NCBI RefSeq assembly: GCF_002086485.1
Contig: NZ_MVHF01000031.1
Coordinates: 28,954 to 92,953 of the forward strand
Direction: 5' to 3'
DNA length: 64,000 bases
DNA from: Mycobacterium aquaticum
Lineage (GTDB): Bacteria > Actinomycetota > Actinomycetes > Mycobacteriales > Mycobacteriaceae
A model generated the notes under the pieces. It made no database searches. It saw only the letters and a list, made by a program, of their open reading frames with translations, and had not been told where the DNA came from. The stretch's first letter is position 1; the number at the start of each line of letters is the position of its first letter. The translations under genes were made by a program, and so were the position numbers. This document shows positions 44,285 to 52,505 of this stretch, one piece after another.

Positions 44285-45076
44285 CTACGCAGCGGCAGCC
44301 TTCACGGCGTCGCCGACCTCGGTACGCAGCTTCAGATACTCAGGGGAACGTCGCAGCTCGTCGGCGGACACCCCGGTGCGCGGCAATTCGACCGGCAGGT
44401 CCAGCGCGACCTTGCCGGGCCGCCGGGTCAGCACCACGATGCGCGAGCCCAGGAACGCCGCCTCGTCGGCACTGTGCGTGACGAACACCGTGGTGCGGCC
44501 CGACTCCGCGCTCACCTGACGCACGTCGTCCTGCAGCCGCTCGCGGGTCAGCGCGTCGAGCGCCGCGAACGGCTCGTCGAGCAGGAACAGCGGGGTCTCG
44601 GCCGCCAAGGCCCGGGCGATCGCCACCCGCTGCTGCTGGCCGCCGCTGATCTCCCAGATCTTGCGGTTCCCGGTGCCCTCCAAGCCGACTCGTTCCAGCA
44701 GTTGCTCACGCCGGTCCGCGCGGCGCTCACGCGGCACCTTGGCGTACTTGAGCGCGAGGTCGATGTTGCCGCCGACGGTGCGCCACGGGAACAACCTCGG
44801 CTGCTGGAACACCACGCCTGAGCTCACCCCCGGCGTCGGGCGGCTCCCGGCCACCTGTACCTCGCCCTCCGACGGGGTTTCGAACCCGGCGATCAACCGC
44901 AGCAGGGTGCTCTTGCCGCAGCCCGAGGCGCCCACCAGCACCAGGAAGGCGCCCGGCTCGACATCGAGGTCGACCGGCCCCAACGCGGTCACCTTGTCGG
45001 CGCCCCGGCCGTAGCGGTGGGCGACGTTGCTGATGCGCAGACTGCCCTTGGCGTCATTGCTGTTTGGTGAGGACAC
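44285..45076 (-). CDS. ABC transporter ATPase, sulfonate/taurine type (SsuB/TauB-like)
   Basis: 263 residues from the GTG at 45076, with AAAGGA seven bases upstream (open to 45103). Walker A VGASGCGKST, Q-loop VVFQQPRLFPW, signature ISGGQQQR, Walker B PLFLLDEPFAALD and switch His (VTHSADEA) are all intact. It energises the permease and binding protein encoded upstream in the same operon, and overlaps the binding-protein gene by about 20 bases. Confidence 0.9.
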   Translation of the reverse strand: MSSPNSNDAKGSLRISNVAHRYGRGADKVTALGPVDLDVEPGAFLVLVGASGCGKSTLLRLIAGFETPSEGEVQVAGSRPTPGVSSGVVFQQPRLFPWRTVGGNIDLALKYAKVPRERRADRREQLLERVGLEGTGNRKIWEISGGQQQRVAIARALAAETPLFLLDEPFAALDALTRERLQDDVRQVSAESGRTTVFVTHSADEAAFLGSRIVVLTRRPGKVALDLPVELPRTGVSADELRRSPEYLKLRTEVGDAVKAAAA

Positions 45077-46088
45077 CGGGGAGTCCTTTCGTGTAGATCG
45101 CATCCTGGAAGGTCGTCAGCGGCGAAGGCGCCGGGATCTGCTTCTGGTCTGCCAAAAACTGCGAGGCACTCTGCAGGTTCACCGCGACGTTGCCCGGCTT
45201 GCCTTCGGTACCAAGCCATTCCGGCGACGCGACCTGTTCGGGTGTCAGATACACGCCCTGCTTGAGCTGCCCGGCGACATCGTCGGGGCTCAGCCCGATC
45301 TCGGCGGCGATGGCCTTGGCGGCTGCACCGGGGTCGTCCTTGATGAGATTGAGCGCACGGGCTTCCTGCTGCCGCCACACGTCGACCACATCGGGATGCG
45401 CTGCTGCGAACTCGTTGGACACCGCGGACAGATCCAGCGTGGGTTTGCCGTCCTTGGCCAGCTGACGGCTGGTGATCAGATCCTTGCCGGTCTTGCGCAA
45501 CTGATCCAGCGTGGGCAACCACGTGTACGCGGCCGCGATGTCACCGCGGTCCCACGCGGCCAGGATCGCCTGGGGCTGCAGGTCGATCAGCTGAACATCG
45601 TTGGGCGACAGACCATTCTGAGCCAGCGCGGCGAGCAGGCTGTAGTGCGCGGTCGACGCAAACGGGGTGGCGACGCGCTTGCCTCGCAGATCGGCGATCG
45701 TGTTGATGCCGGTGCCGTTGCGTGCCACCAGCGCCTCGTTGTCGCCCGCGACGTCGAGAACGAACCCCACCTTGTACGGAATGTTCAGCGGCGCCGAGAG
45801 TCCGCGCGCCACCGGGCTCGACCCAATGGCCCCGAAGTCGAGCTCCTTGGCGATGAACGCGGTGTTGACGTCGGCGCCCGAATCGAATTTCGTCCACTTG
45901 ATGTTGTAGCCGGGCAGCGCCTGTTCCAGCCACTTGTTGTTCTTGACGACCAGGTCACCGCTCGGGAAAGACTGGTACCCAACACGAATGGTCGGTTTCG
46001 CGGCGTCCTGGCCGGAGTGGTCGACGGCGCAACCGGCCAGGGTGAGCGCTGTCGCCGCGAGCAGTGCGGCAAGTCTGCCGATTCTCAT
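45054..46088 (-). CDS. ABC transporter substrate-binding lipoprotein, sulfonate/taurine type
   Basis: 344 residues with lipobox LTLAGC. The TauA/SsuA-like fold is shown by TIRVGYQSFPSGDLVVKNNKWLE, GAIGSSPVARGLS and LRGKRVATPFASTAHYSLL. It should bind an organosulfur anion such as taurine or an alkanesulfonate; the exact ligand cannot be read. The Cys-Cys leader ORF upstream of the operon supports a sulfur-supply role. Confidence 0.88.
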   Translation of the reverse strand: MRIGRLAALLAATALTLAGCAVDHSGQDAAKPTIRVGYQSFPSGDLVVKNNKWLEQALPGYNIKWTKFDSGADVNTAFIAKELDFGAIGSSPVARGLSAPLNIPYKVGFVLDVAGDNEALVARNGTGINTIADLRGKRVATPFASTAHYSLLAALAQNGLSPNDVQLIDLQPQAILAAWDRGDIAAAYTWLPTLDQLRKTGKDLITSRQLAKDGKPTLDLSAVSNEFAAAHPDVVDVWRQQEARALNLIKDDPGAAAKAIAAEIGLSPDDVAGQLKQGVYLTPEQVASPEWLGTEGKPGNVAVNLQSASQFLADQKQIPAPSPLTTFQDAIYTKGLPGVLTKQQ

Positions 46089-46948
46089 ATCTTTCCTCTC
46101 CAGGGGACCGCCCGCCGCTCGGCGGAACGCAGCGCTCCGTCGATCACCAGGCCCGAGATCCCGATGGCGAAGATGCCGACGAGAACCACCGGTGTGTTGT
46201 TGTAATTGCTTGCGTCCTTGACCAATCCGCCGATACCGGGGATGCCGTTGAACAACTCGGCGGCGACCACCGACGAGTAGGCCATCCCGACAGCCAGCCG
46301 GACGCCGGTGAACGTCTCGGGCAGTGCGGCGGGCACCACGACGTCGCGGATCACCTGCGCACGCGTCGCCCCCAGAGCGCGGGCGGCCTCTTGCAACCCG
46401 ACCGGGGCGGCGAGAACGGCGGCGGTGGTGGCCACGGCCGCGGGCGGTAGCGCGGCCAGCGCCAGCAGGGTGATCTTCGGCGCTTCGTCGATGCCCAACC
46501 AGATGACGAGCAGGAAGAAGTAGGCCAGCGGCGGCAGCGCGCGCAGGAAGGTCAGCCAGGGTTCGAGCACGCTGCGCAACCAGCCCACCGAACCCATCAC
46601 CAGGCCCAGCGCGACGCCGACCCCCACACCGATCACCACACCGGCCAAAACCCGGCGCAGTGTCATGTACAGGTGCTCGATCAGCAGGTATCCCGCGTAA
46701 CCGCGGGTGCCGTCATGCGTGGTGGAGACATCGATGAAGGCCCGCCACACCGTGCTCGGGTACGGCACGAAGGTCTGATTCCAGATGCCCGCCCAGGCCA
46801 CCACTTGCCACACCGCCAGGAACACCACGACCGACGCCAACGGCAGGGCCAGTTTGGTCAATCGGGCCCGCCACCGCGACGGCGGGGCAGCGGCGGTTGG
46901 CGCGTCGGCGGCGGACTCAGCTGGGGAAATACTCGTTACGACGGACAC
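46085..46948 (-). CDS. ABC transporter permease, sulfonate/taurine type (SsuC/TauC-like)
   Basis: 287 residues from the GTG at 46948, preceded by CAAGG. Six membrane helices and the cytosolic coupling EAA loop (QEAARALGATRAQVIRDVVVPAALPETFTG). First gene of the three-gene operon; its stop overlaps the binding-protein start. A 14-residue leader ORF ends 30 bases upstream. Confidence 0.9.
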   Translation of the reverse strand: MSVVTSISPAESAADAPTAAAPPSRWRARLTKLALPLASVVVFLAVWQVVAWAGIWNQTFVPYPSTVWRAFIDVSTTHDGTRGYAGYLLIEHLYMTLRRVLAGVVIGVGVGVALGLVMGSVGWLRSVLEPWLTFLRALPPLAYFFLLVIWLGIDEAPKITLLALAALPPAAVATTAAVLAAPVGLQEAARALGATRAQVIRDVVVPAALPETFTGVRLAVGMAYSSVVAAELFNGIPGIGGLVKDASNYNNTPVVLVGIFAIGISGLVIDGALRSAERRAVPWRGKI

Positions 46949-46978
46949 GCACCTTGACTTTCTGTGTGGTGGAAAGGC

Positions 46979-47023
46979 TTACGAGGCGCGCAGGCAGCAG
47001 CGTCGCGGCGGTGTCAGGTTCAC
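46979..47023 (-). CDS. Cys-Cys leader peptide upstream of the sulfonate ABC operon
   Basis: GTG at 47023 to TAA at 46979 encodes M(V)NLTPPRRCCLRAS, 14 residues with two adjacent cysteines. Short ORFs with consecutive Cys codons are known in mycobacteria as cysteine-responsive attenuators in front of sulfur-assimilation genes: ribosome stalling at Cys codons when cysteine is scarce allows expression of the downstream operon. Here the next genes are a sulfur-compound importer. No TANNNT hexamer stands at the exact leaderless distance, so the way this ORF is initiated is open. Confidence 0.6.
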   Translation of the reverse strand: MNLTPPRRCCLRAS

Positions 47024-47081
47024 GAGCAGTATTGGTACCGGGCTCCGGCGCCCGCGAGAAGATCTCTGCTCACGCAGAGTT

Positions 47082-47717
47082 TTATCCGACGAGGTTGATC
47101 ACCAGATTGATGGTGCACGCGATGATCACGGTGCCGTAGATATAGCTGAACAAGCAGTGTTTGAGCACCTCACCACGCAGATGCGAGGTGGTGACATCGG
47201 TATCGGATACCTGATAGGTCATGCCGAGGTTGAACGAGAAGTAGTAGAAGTCCACATAGCGTGGTGGCACATCGGAATTGAAGTCGATATCCCGCACCTC
47301 GCCCTGGTAGTAGATCCGGGCGTAACGCGCGGCGTACATCGTGTGCAGCAATGCCCACACCGTCAGGATCGCCACCAGCGACATGCCGGCATATTTGGCC
47401 TTGTCCGCGTCGTTGGCCGAGGCCAGCAGAATGCCGATCGAGGTCAGGCTCGCGGCGAGGATGAGCACCAGCACGAGGTCCCCGACGTCGCCGTGGACGT
47501 CGGCGTCACTGGCATGATCGCGCGTCTGATCGGCGTCCATGGGCCACAACACGGTCAACGCCCACACCACACTGAGCCCCGCCGTGACGATGACGACCGT
47601 CAGCAGACCGACCGGCCAGCGCCCCGATACGAAGCCTGCCGCTGCCCCGACGACCAGGCCGGTGGCCAGGCTGATCCAGAACCTGGTGGCACCCGATATC
47701 GACGACCGATCGCTCAC
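47082..47717 (-). CDS. DUF1345 membrane protein
   Basis: 211 residues with about five membrane helices and the DUF1345 C-terminal pattern YVDFYYFSFNLGMTYQVSDTDVTTSHLRGEVLKHCLFSYIYGTVII. Function unknown. It is the last gene of a run of five minus-strand genes that begins with the tandem saccharopine-dehydrogenase-like genes. Confidence 0.8.
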   Translation of the reverse strand: MSDRSSISGATRFWISLATGLVVGAAAGFVSGRWPVGLLTVVIVTAGLSVVWALTVLWPMDADQTRDHASDADVHGDVGDLVLVLILAASLTSIGILLASANDADKAKYAGMSLVAILTVWALLHTMYAARYARIYYQGEVRDIDFNSDVPPRYVDFYYFSFNLGMTYQVSDTDVTTSHLRGEVLKHCLFSYIYGTVIIACTINLVINLVG

Positions 47718-47729
47718 GGCTGCCCCCGA

Positions 47730-48449
47730 TCACCCCGGACTCGGCTGGTCCACTTCTGACAGTTCAGCCTTGATGCGTTCCTGGCTTTTGTCCAGCGCAC
47801 GATAGCCGTAGTAGTAGGTGATCAGTTGCAGTCCCCAGGTGGTGAGGGCCGCGGTGTAGAACATCGTGCGGTTCCCGTCGTCGCCGGGTACCTGGTAGAA
47901 GTCGTAGGTCGCCGCGATGACGGCCCCCATCGCGGTGACGACGGCGACGCGCACGGCGTGGCCGGTCTCGCCGACCCGCCACAGCCGGGCGGCGAAGTAC
48001 ATCAGGAAGATGCTGGTGAGAACGTTCACCACGACGAAGAACACTGCACCGGCCACACCGATGTGATGTGTGACAGGCGACGCGGTCCGTAGGGCGTACA
48101 CCGTCAGCCCCAGTCCGGCCGCCGCCGCAAGCGCGAACACCGCGATATCGACTGTCCGCGAAGGCTTATAGCCGTGTGTGACCGCCATCAGGCCCAGCAC
48201 CAGGATGAGGGTGATCCCGACCGATCTGGAGAACGCGTCGAAGAAGATCGCGACGTGAAAACTCGCACTGGCCTGGCTCAAGCCGAGCATCCCGTAGACC
48301 AGGAAGTTGACCCCGGAGGTCGCCACGATGATCCATTCGAGCCCCAGCAGATAGTTCTTGTGGTCCCGGATGAACTTCCACCCGTAGGTGAACCCGGCGA
48401 AGATCATGAGGAGATCTGCGAGTGCGAACAGTGCACCTTTGATGTCCAT
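47730..48449 (-). CDS. Multi-helix membrane protein of unknown family
   Basis: 239 residues with seven likely membrane helices (for example GITLILVLGLMAVTHGY and FFVVVNVLTSIFLMYFAARLW) and a charged C-terminus. No motif that I can assign. Only 12 bases separate it from the DUF1345 gene and 20 from the oxidoreductase, so it is probably part of the same operon and may move the pathway substrate. Confidence 0.72.
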   Translation of the reverse strand: MDIKGALFALADLLMIFAGFTYGWKFIRDHKNYLLGLEWIIVATSGVNFLVYGMLGLSQASASFHVAIFFDAFSRSVGITLILVLGLMAVTHGYKPSRTVDIAVFALAAAAGLGLTVYALRTASPVTHHIGVAGAVFFVVVNVLTSIFLMYFAARLWRVGETGHAVRVAVVTAMGAVIAATYDFYQVPGDDGNRTMFYTAALTTWGLQLITYYYGYRALDKSQERIKAELSEVDQPSPG

Positions 48450-48469
48450 GCCAACTCCTTAGGGGTGGT

Positions 48470-49762
48470 TCACGACGCGCGCGTGAGCCGATCGAGTGCG
48501 CGGTCGACGCACCAACCGAGGTTCAGTGCGGACTGGCTGACGAAGCTGGGCCAGAATCTGCCGTCGTGCCAGATGGCCTTGAGATCGTCCGGCATGGGCG
48601 CGCCGGAGAGTCTGTCGGCGAGCATGTGCCCGACGTACTGCGCCTGCGCGAAGCCATGGCCGTTGCACGCCAACGAGTACAGGACATTGGGCGCCGCCTC
48701 CCCCGCGACCGGCAGCCAGGTGGAACTCATGCCGATCCAACCGCCCCAGGCCCGTTGTGGCGCAACGTCGTGCAATCCTGGGAAGCGATCCCGGAAGCCA
48801 CGGAGCAGATCTTCGGTCACCGGAGCCGACGGCGTGCGCGCGAGAAGCGATGCCTTGGTCGTCTCCAGACGCCGGGTACCGAAAACGATAGTGTTCCTGG
48901 GCGTTACGCGGTAGCTCTCCAGGATCATGTGCGCGGTCACCAGCGGCGCGCGACTGGTCCAGCCGATGGCATCGAGGCGCTCGGGCGCAACCTGCTCCGT
49001 CTCTACCAGCGACGTCCAGACGGGCGAGACCAACCTGCGCGGCGTGATCGCGAGGTCCTTGCCGTAGGCATTGGCGGTGAGCAACGCCTGCTTGGCGCGC
49101 ACCCGTCCGCCTGCCGTCTCGACCGTCACTCCGGCGGAACCGGCCGCGACGTCGCATACCTTTGAGCGTTCAAAAACTCTTGTGCGAGACCTCAAAACGG
49201 CGCTGCGCAGGCCGAGTACGTACTTGCCGGGGTTCAGCGTGCCACCGACACCCTCCCGCATGCCGCCCAGGAATCCGTCTGGCAGCCCGGCGTTCGGCCC
49301 TTCGACGAACTCGGCCGAGGAACCTGCTGCTGCCATGATCTTCGCGTTCCGTCGGGCCTTGCGCAGTTGTCCCTTCGACACTGCGGCCTGCACGATGCCG
49401 ACCTTCTCGAAGTCGCAGTCGATATCCCGCCCCGCAATCGCATCCTGCGTGAATTCGACCGCCGCTTCCGCGAATTGGAATAGCGCCCGAACCTTTTCCC
49501 GCGGGAGCAGCAGCGCCAGCAGGGCCGGATCCGCCGCGATCGAGTTGGTGACGTAGCCCGCGTTGCGGGAACTCGCACCCCAGCCGCAGGTTTCGGCCTC
49601 GATGAGCACGACGTCGGCGCCAGAGTCGGCGAGGCGCAGAGCCGCCGTCATGCCGCCGACGCCGCCGCCGACGATGGCGACGTCACACGTCACGTCCCCG
49701 GTCAGTGTCTGCTGCAGGTCTGTGGGCTGATGAGCCCAGCCGGTTTCAGTGAGAAGCTGCAT
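48470..49762 (-). CDS. DAO-family FAD-dependent oxidoreductase (PuuB-like)
   Basis: 430 residues. N-terminal FAD motif DVAIVGGGVGGMTAALRLADSGADVVLIEA, the GWGASSRNAGYV segment and C-terminal GGWIGMSSTWLPVAG and YSLACNGHGFAQAQYVGHMLAD place it with D-amino-acid-oxidase-fold enzymes such as gamma-glutamylputrescine oxidase. An amine or N-methyl amino acid substrate is likely. It overlaps the preceding saccharopine-dehydrogenase-like gene by 17 bases. Confidence 0.84.
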   Translation of the reverse strand: MQLLTETGWAHQPTDLQQTLTGDVTCDVAIVGGGVGGMTAALRLADSGADVVLIEAETCGWGASSRNAGYVTNSIAADPALLALLLPREKVRALFQFAEAAVEFTQDAIAGRDIDCDFEKVGIVQAAVSKGQLRKARRNAKIMAAAGSSAEFVEGPNAGLPDGFLGGMREGVGGTLNPGKYVLGLRSAVLRSRTRVFERSKVCDVAAGSAGVTVETAGGRVRAKQALLTANAYGKDLAITPRRLVSPVWTSLVETEQVAPERLDAIGWTSRAPLVTAHMILESYRVTPRNTIVFGTRRLETTKASLLARTPSAPVTEDLLRGFRDRFPGLHDVAPQRAWGGWIGMSSTWLPVAGEAAPNVLYSLACNGHGFAQAQYVGHMLADRLSGAPMPDDLKAIWHDGRFWPSFVSQSALNLGWCVDRALDRLTRAS

Positions 49763-51074
49763 CGGACAGGCTCTTTCGTGCCGTCACCGCAGTGCTCGGG
49801 GTGACCACAGCCTCGACCACCTGGTGCAGTGGAGCCCCGCCGGTGGCTGCCAGCGCGCTGTAGAAGTTCTCCGGATCGGCCCAGTCCTCGGGCGCCAAAA
49901 CCCCCGACCGTTCGCCTAATTGGTCCATTGCCAGCAGCATGAACGCCGCGGTGGCCGACCCTGTAAGCGATGCCATGGTGGTCCACGGGGTACCAGGGCC
50001 GCTCACCGGTGCCCGCCGCACCGAAACCACCGGCTGTCCACCGCGTTTGCCCGTCACACGCACATAATTGGTACCTCGGAACGGGGGATGCTTCTTAACT
50101 GCCGATGTCGCCATGAACTTCAGCACCTCGACCACGCCGATCTCACCGCGACGAATCGTGCCCCAGAGCCCCGACAATGCGTACCGCCATACCTTGAGCG
50201 AGCCGGTCTTGTCGGTCAGGAGGTCATTGATGAAGTCGATGGCCTCGTCCATCGAGATCTTGTTGTCCTGCACAGCCACCGCGACACCACGCATGATGCC
50301 GTTGGTCGGCGGTGGATCGAGTGCACCCAGCACCCGAATACGATCGGCTCCCGGCCAGCGTCGCGGCAACGTCACTGCTTCCGGATGTGCGCACTCGTAG
50401 AACCGGTAAGAATCGCCGAGTGAATTGCCGACGTCGAATACGTCTGTCTCCAAGAATGTTTGGTGGGTCACTGCGTGCCCGTGTTCCCAGGTATGGCACG
50501 GGCCGGCGAATCCGCGGATCGCATGGTCGAGCACAGCACGCCCGAACGGCACCGGCCCCTCATCACCGGTCACCCAGCAGATGTCGATGCGCTCAACGAC
50601 ATCCATGTCGCGTGCCGCGTCGGCGGTCATCACATTGGTGTATCCGGGCGATGCGCCACAGCAGATGAGGATTGGGACGCCCGCGGCCCTGGCCTTGGCG
50701 TCGAGTGCCAGCGCCGCCCGCGTGCTCGCCTCGTCGTCGTCGAGGTCCAGATAGGGCACGTTCTTCTCGATGCACGCCTCCATCACCGGCTCCGCGGTGC
50801 GGTTGTACGGGCCCGCACCCAGCACGACGAGATCGGCGCCGTCGATGGCCTCGCGCAACGCGGCATCGTCGAAGAGGTCGAACGAGCCGACCGTCGCGGT
50901 GCCGGCCGGCAGGGTCTTGACGAAGTCCGCCAGGGTTTCCGGCCGGATGTCGTACAACTCCAGCTGCCAGTCTCCGGCGCCGGCGGCCCTGACGAAACGC
51001 TCGATCGCGACGCGGCACATCTCACCGGCAGCGCCGATGAACACGATCCTCTTTGTGGAGTCAGTTGGTTGCAT
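49746..51074 (-). CDS. Saccharopine dehydrogenase-like oxidoreductase, second tandem copy
   Basis: 442 residues from the ATG at 51074 (GGAG about ten bases upstream), overlapping the end of the first copy by 14 bases; the frame is open to 51212. Rossmann motif FIGAAGEM, then VVLGAGPYNRTAEPVMEAC and GASPGYTNVM. These blocks are shared with the gene directly upstream, so the two are clear tandem duplicates. The family includes saccharopine dehydrogenases and mycobacterial trans-acting reductases; the real substrate is unknown. Confidence 0.82.
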   Translation of the reverse strand: MQPTDSTKRIVFIGAAGEMCRVAIERFVRAAGAGDWQLELYDIRPETLADFVKTLPAGTATVGSFDLFDDAALREAIDGADLVVLGAGPYNRTAEPVMEACIEKNVPYLDLDDDEASTRAALALDAKARAAGVPILICCGASPGYTNVMTADAARDMDVVERIDICWVTGDEGPVPFGRAVLDHAIRGFAGPCHTWEHGHAVTHQTFLETDVFDVGNSLGDSYRFYECAHPEAVTLPRRWPGADRIRVLGALDPPPTNGIMRGVAVAVQDNKISMDEAIDFINDLLTDKTGSLKVWRYALSGLWGTIRRGEIGVVEVLKFMATSAVKKHPPFRGTNYVRVTGKRGGQPVVSVRRAPVSGPGTPWTTMASLTGSATAAFMLLAMDQLGERSGVLAPEDWADPENFYSALAATGGAPLHQVVEAVVTPSTAVTARKSLSDAASH

Positions 51075-52320
51075 CGAGAATCTCCTCTCGCGGCGTGCCG
51101 ACACGTTCGAGCCCCTCGTAGAACTTCTCTGGGTCGGCCCATTCTTCGGGCGTGAAAACGCCGGCGCGAGTGCCGGATTCCTCGCCAAGCGCCACCAACA
51201 TGAACGCGGCACAGGCGGTTCCGGTCGCCGCTGCCATATCGGTGAACAGGTAGGTGCCCGGACCGCAGACCGGGGTACGCCGGCTCACCGCAGCGGGCAG
51301 GCCGTTCCGGAGGCCCGTGACCTCGACCTTCAGTCCCGACTTGTAGGGGAAGGTATGGCCGACCGCTGCCAGGGCGAGGAACTTGATCAGCTCGGTGCGG
51401 GACGCCTCCCCGGTACGCAGGAGGTTGCGTAAGCCGGACAGGGCGTGACGCCATCCCGTGACGCTGCCGAACTTGTTGGTCAGCAGCGCTTCCAGGAAGT
51501 CGATGGCCTCCTCGACAGGCATCTGGCCCTTCTGCACGGCCAAGCCCACACCGCGCACCAGGCCGTTGTAGGGTGCCGGGTCCAGGCCGCCGAAACACCG
51601 AATATTCTTGGCATTGGGGTACTTTCGCGGCAGTGTCACCGGCTCGGGGTGGGCGGTTTCGTGCACCATGGTCAGCCCGAGCCCACCACCCAACTCCGTC
51701 CAGCGGGTCTCCAGCCAGGATTGGCGCAGGACGGGCCCGCCGTTCTCCCAGGTCATACAGGGTCCGGCGGCAACGCGCAGCATGTGGTCGAGCACTGCAC
51801 GACCGATGGATCCTCGCTCGTCGCCGACCACCCAATACACATCGATGTTCTCGACGGTGTCCAGTTCGCTCGCCGCGTCGGCAACCATCACGTTGGTGAT
51901 ACCCGGTGATGCACCGCATCCGATGTACATCGGCACGCCGGCCGCTCGTGCGTCGTCGTTGAGCGACAGCCCGTGCAGGGTGCTCTCTATATCGTCATCG
52001 AAGTCGAGATAGGGCACCTTGGCCGCCAGGCACGCTTCCATCACGGGTCCGGCTGTGCGGTTGTAGGGACCGGCGCCCAGCACGACGAGCGCGGCGCCCT
52101 CGATGGCGTCGCGCAGCCCCTCGGGGTCATACAGGTCGAGCCGCGCGGCGGTGGCAAGCCCAGCTGGCAACCGTTGCAGCAGTTGGTCGAGCAGTTCGGG
52201 TCGGATGTCGTAGAGGGCAAGCTCCCAGTCGCCGTCGGCCACCGCGAACCGTTCGATCGCGAGACGACACATCTCACCGGCGGCGCCGATGAAGACCACC
52301 CGTCGTCGGCTGTTGGCCAT
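51061..52320 (-). CDS. Saccharopine dehydrogenase-like oxidoreductase, first tandem copy
   Basis: 419 residues with N-terminal NAD(P) motif VVFIGAAGEMCRLAIERF, VVLGAGPYNRTAGPVMEAC, VPYLDFDDDIEST and GASPGITNVMVADAA. First gene of a five-gene operon (two of these reductases, an oxidase, two membrane proteins). It is divergent from the EthA-like monooxygenase; the shared 185-base region contains the strongest copy of the cluster operator. Confidence 0.84.
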   Translation of the reverse strand: MANSRRRVVFIGAAGEMCRLAIERFAVADGDWELALYDIRPELLDQLLQRLPAGLATAARLDLYDPEGLRDAIEGAALVVLGAGPYNRTAGPVMEACLAAKVPYLDFDDDIESTLHGLSLNDDARAAGVPMYIGCGASPGITNVMVADAASELDTVENIDVYWVVGDERGSIGRAVLDHMLRVAAGPCMTWENGGPVLRQSWLETRWTELGGGLGLTMVHETAHPEPVTLPRKYPNAKNIRCFGGLDPAPYNGLVRGVGLAVQKGQMPVEEAIDFLEALLTNKFGSVTGWRHALSGLRNLLRTGEASRTELIKFLALAAVGHTFPYKSGLKVEVTGLRNGLPAAVSRRTPVCGPGTYLFTDMAAATGTACAAFMLVALGEESGTRAGVFTPEEWADPEKFYEGLERVGTPREEILDATN

Positions 52321-52391
52321 GGCTTGCTCCCTCTGTTGGTCCCGCCGTCAGGCTCGTCACGCGAAGCGAACTCGACTCGGGATCGAATTTA

Positions 52392-52401
52392 AGTCCGGAC
52401 T
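52392..52401. promoter_or_regulatory. 10-bp palindrome near the saccharopine-dehydrogenase-like promoter
   Basis: AGTCCGGACT is a perfect palindrome about 70 bases upstream of the minus-strand start at 52320; it partly resembles the AAGTC half of the cluster operator. Weak evidence. Confidence 0.25.
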
Positions 52402-52453
52402 CCGCGGCTGTCAATCCCCTGGTGCACCATTGACGCTCAACATGCTGCCCGAT

Positions 52454-52476
52454 AAAGTCGATCCAGAGTCGACTTT
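52454..52476. promoter_or_regulatory. Cluster operator, site A
   Basis: AAAGTCGA-N7-TCGACTTT, perfect 8-bp arms, 30 bases before the monooxygenase start. The same TCGA-N7-TCGA core recurs at 56930-56952 and 56078-56092. TTGACT just after it could serve as a -35. Confidence 0.65.
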
Positions 52477-52505
52477 GACTTGACCGCGCTGCAGCAGGAG
52501 AATGC

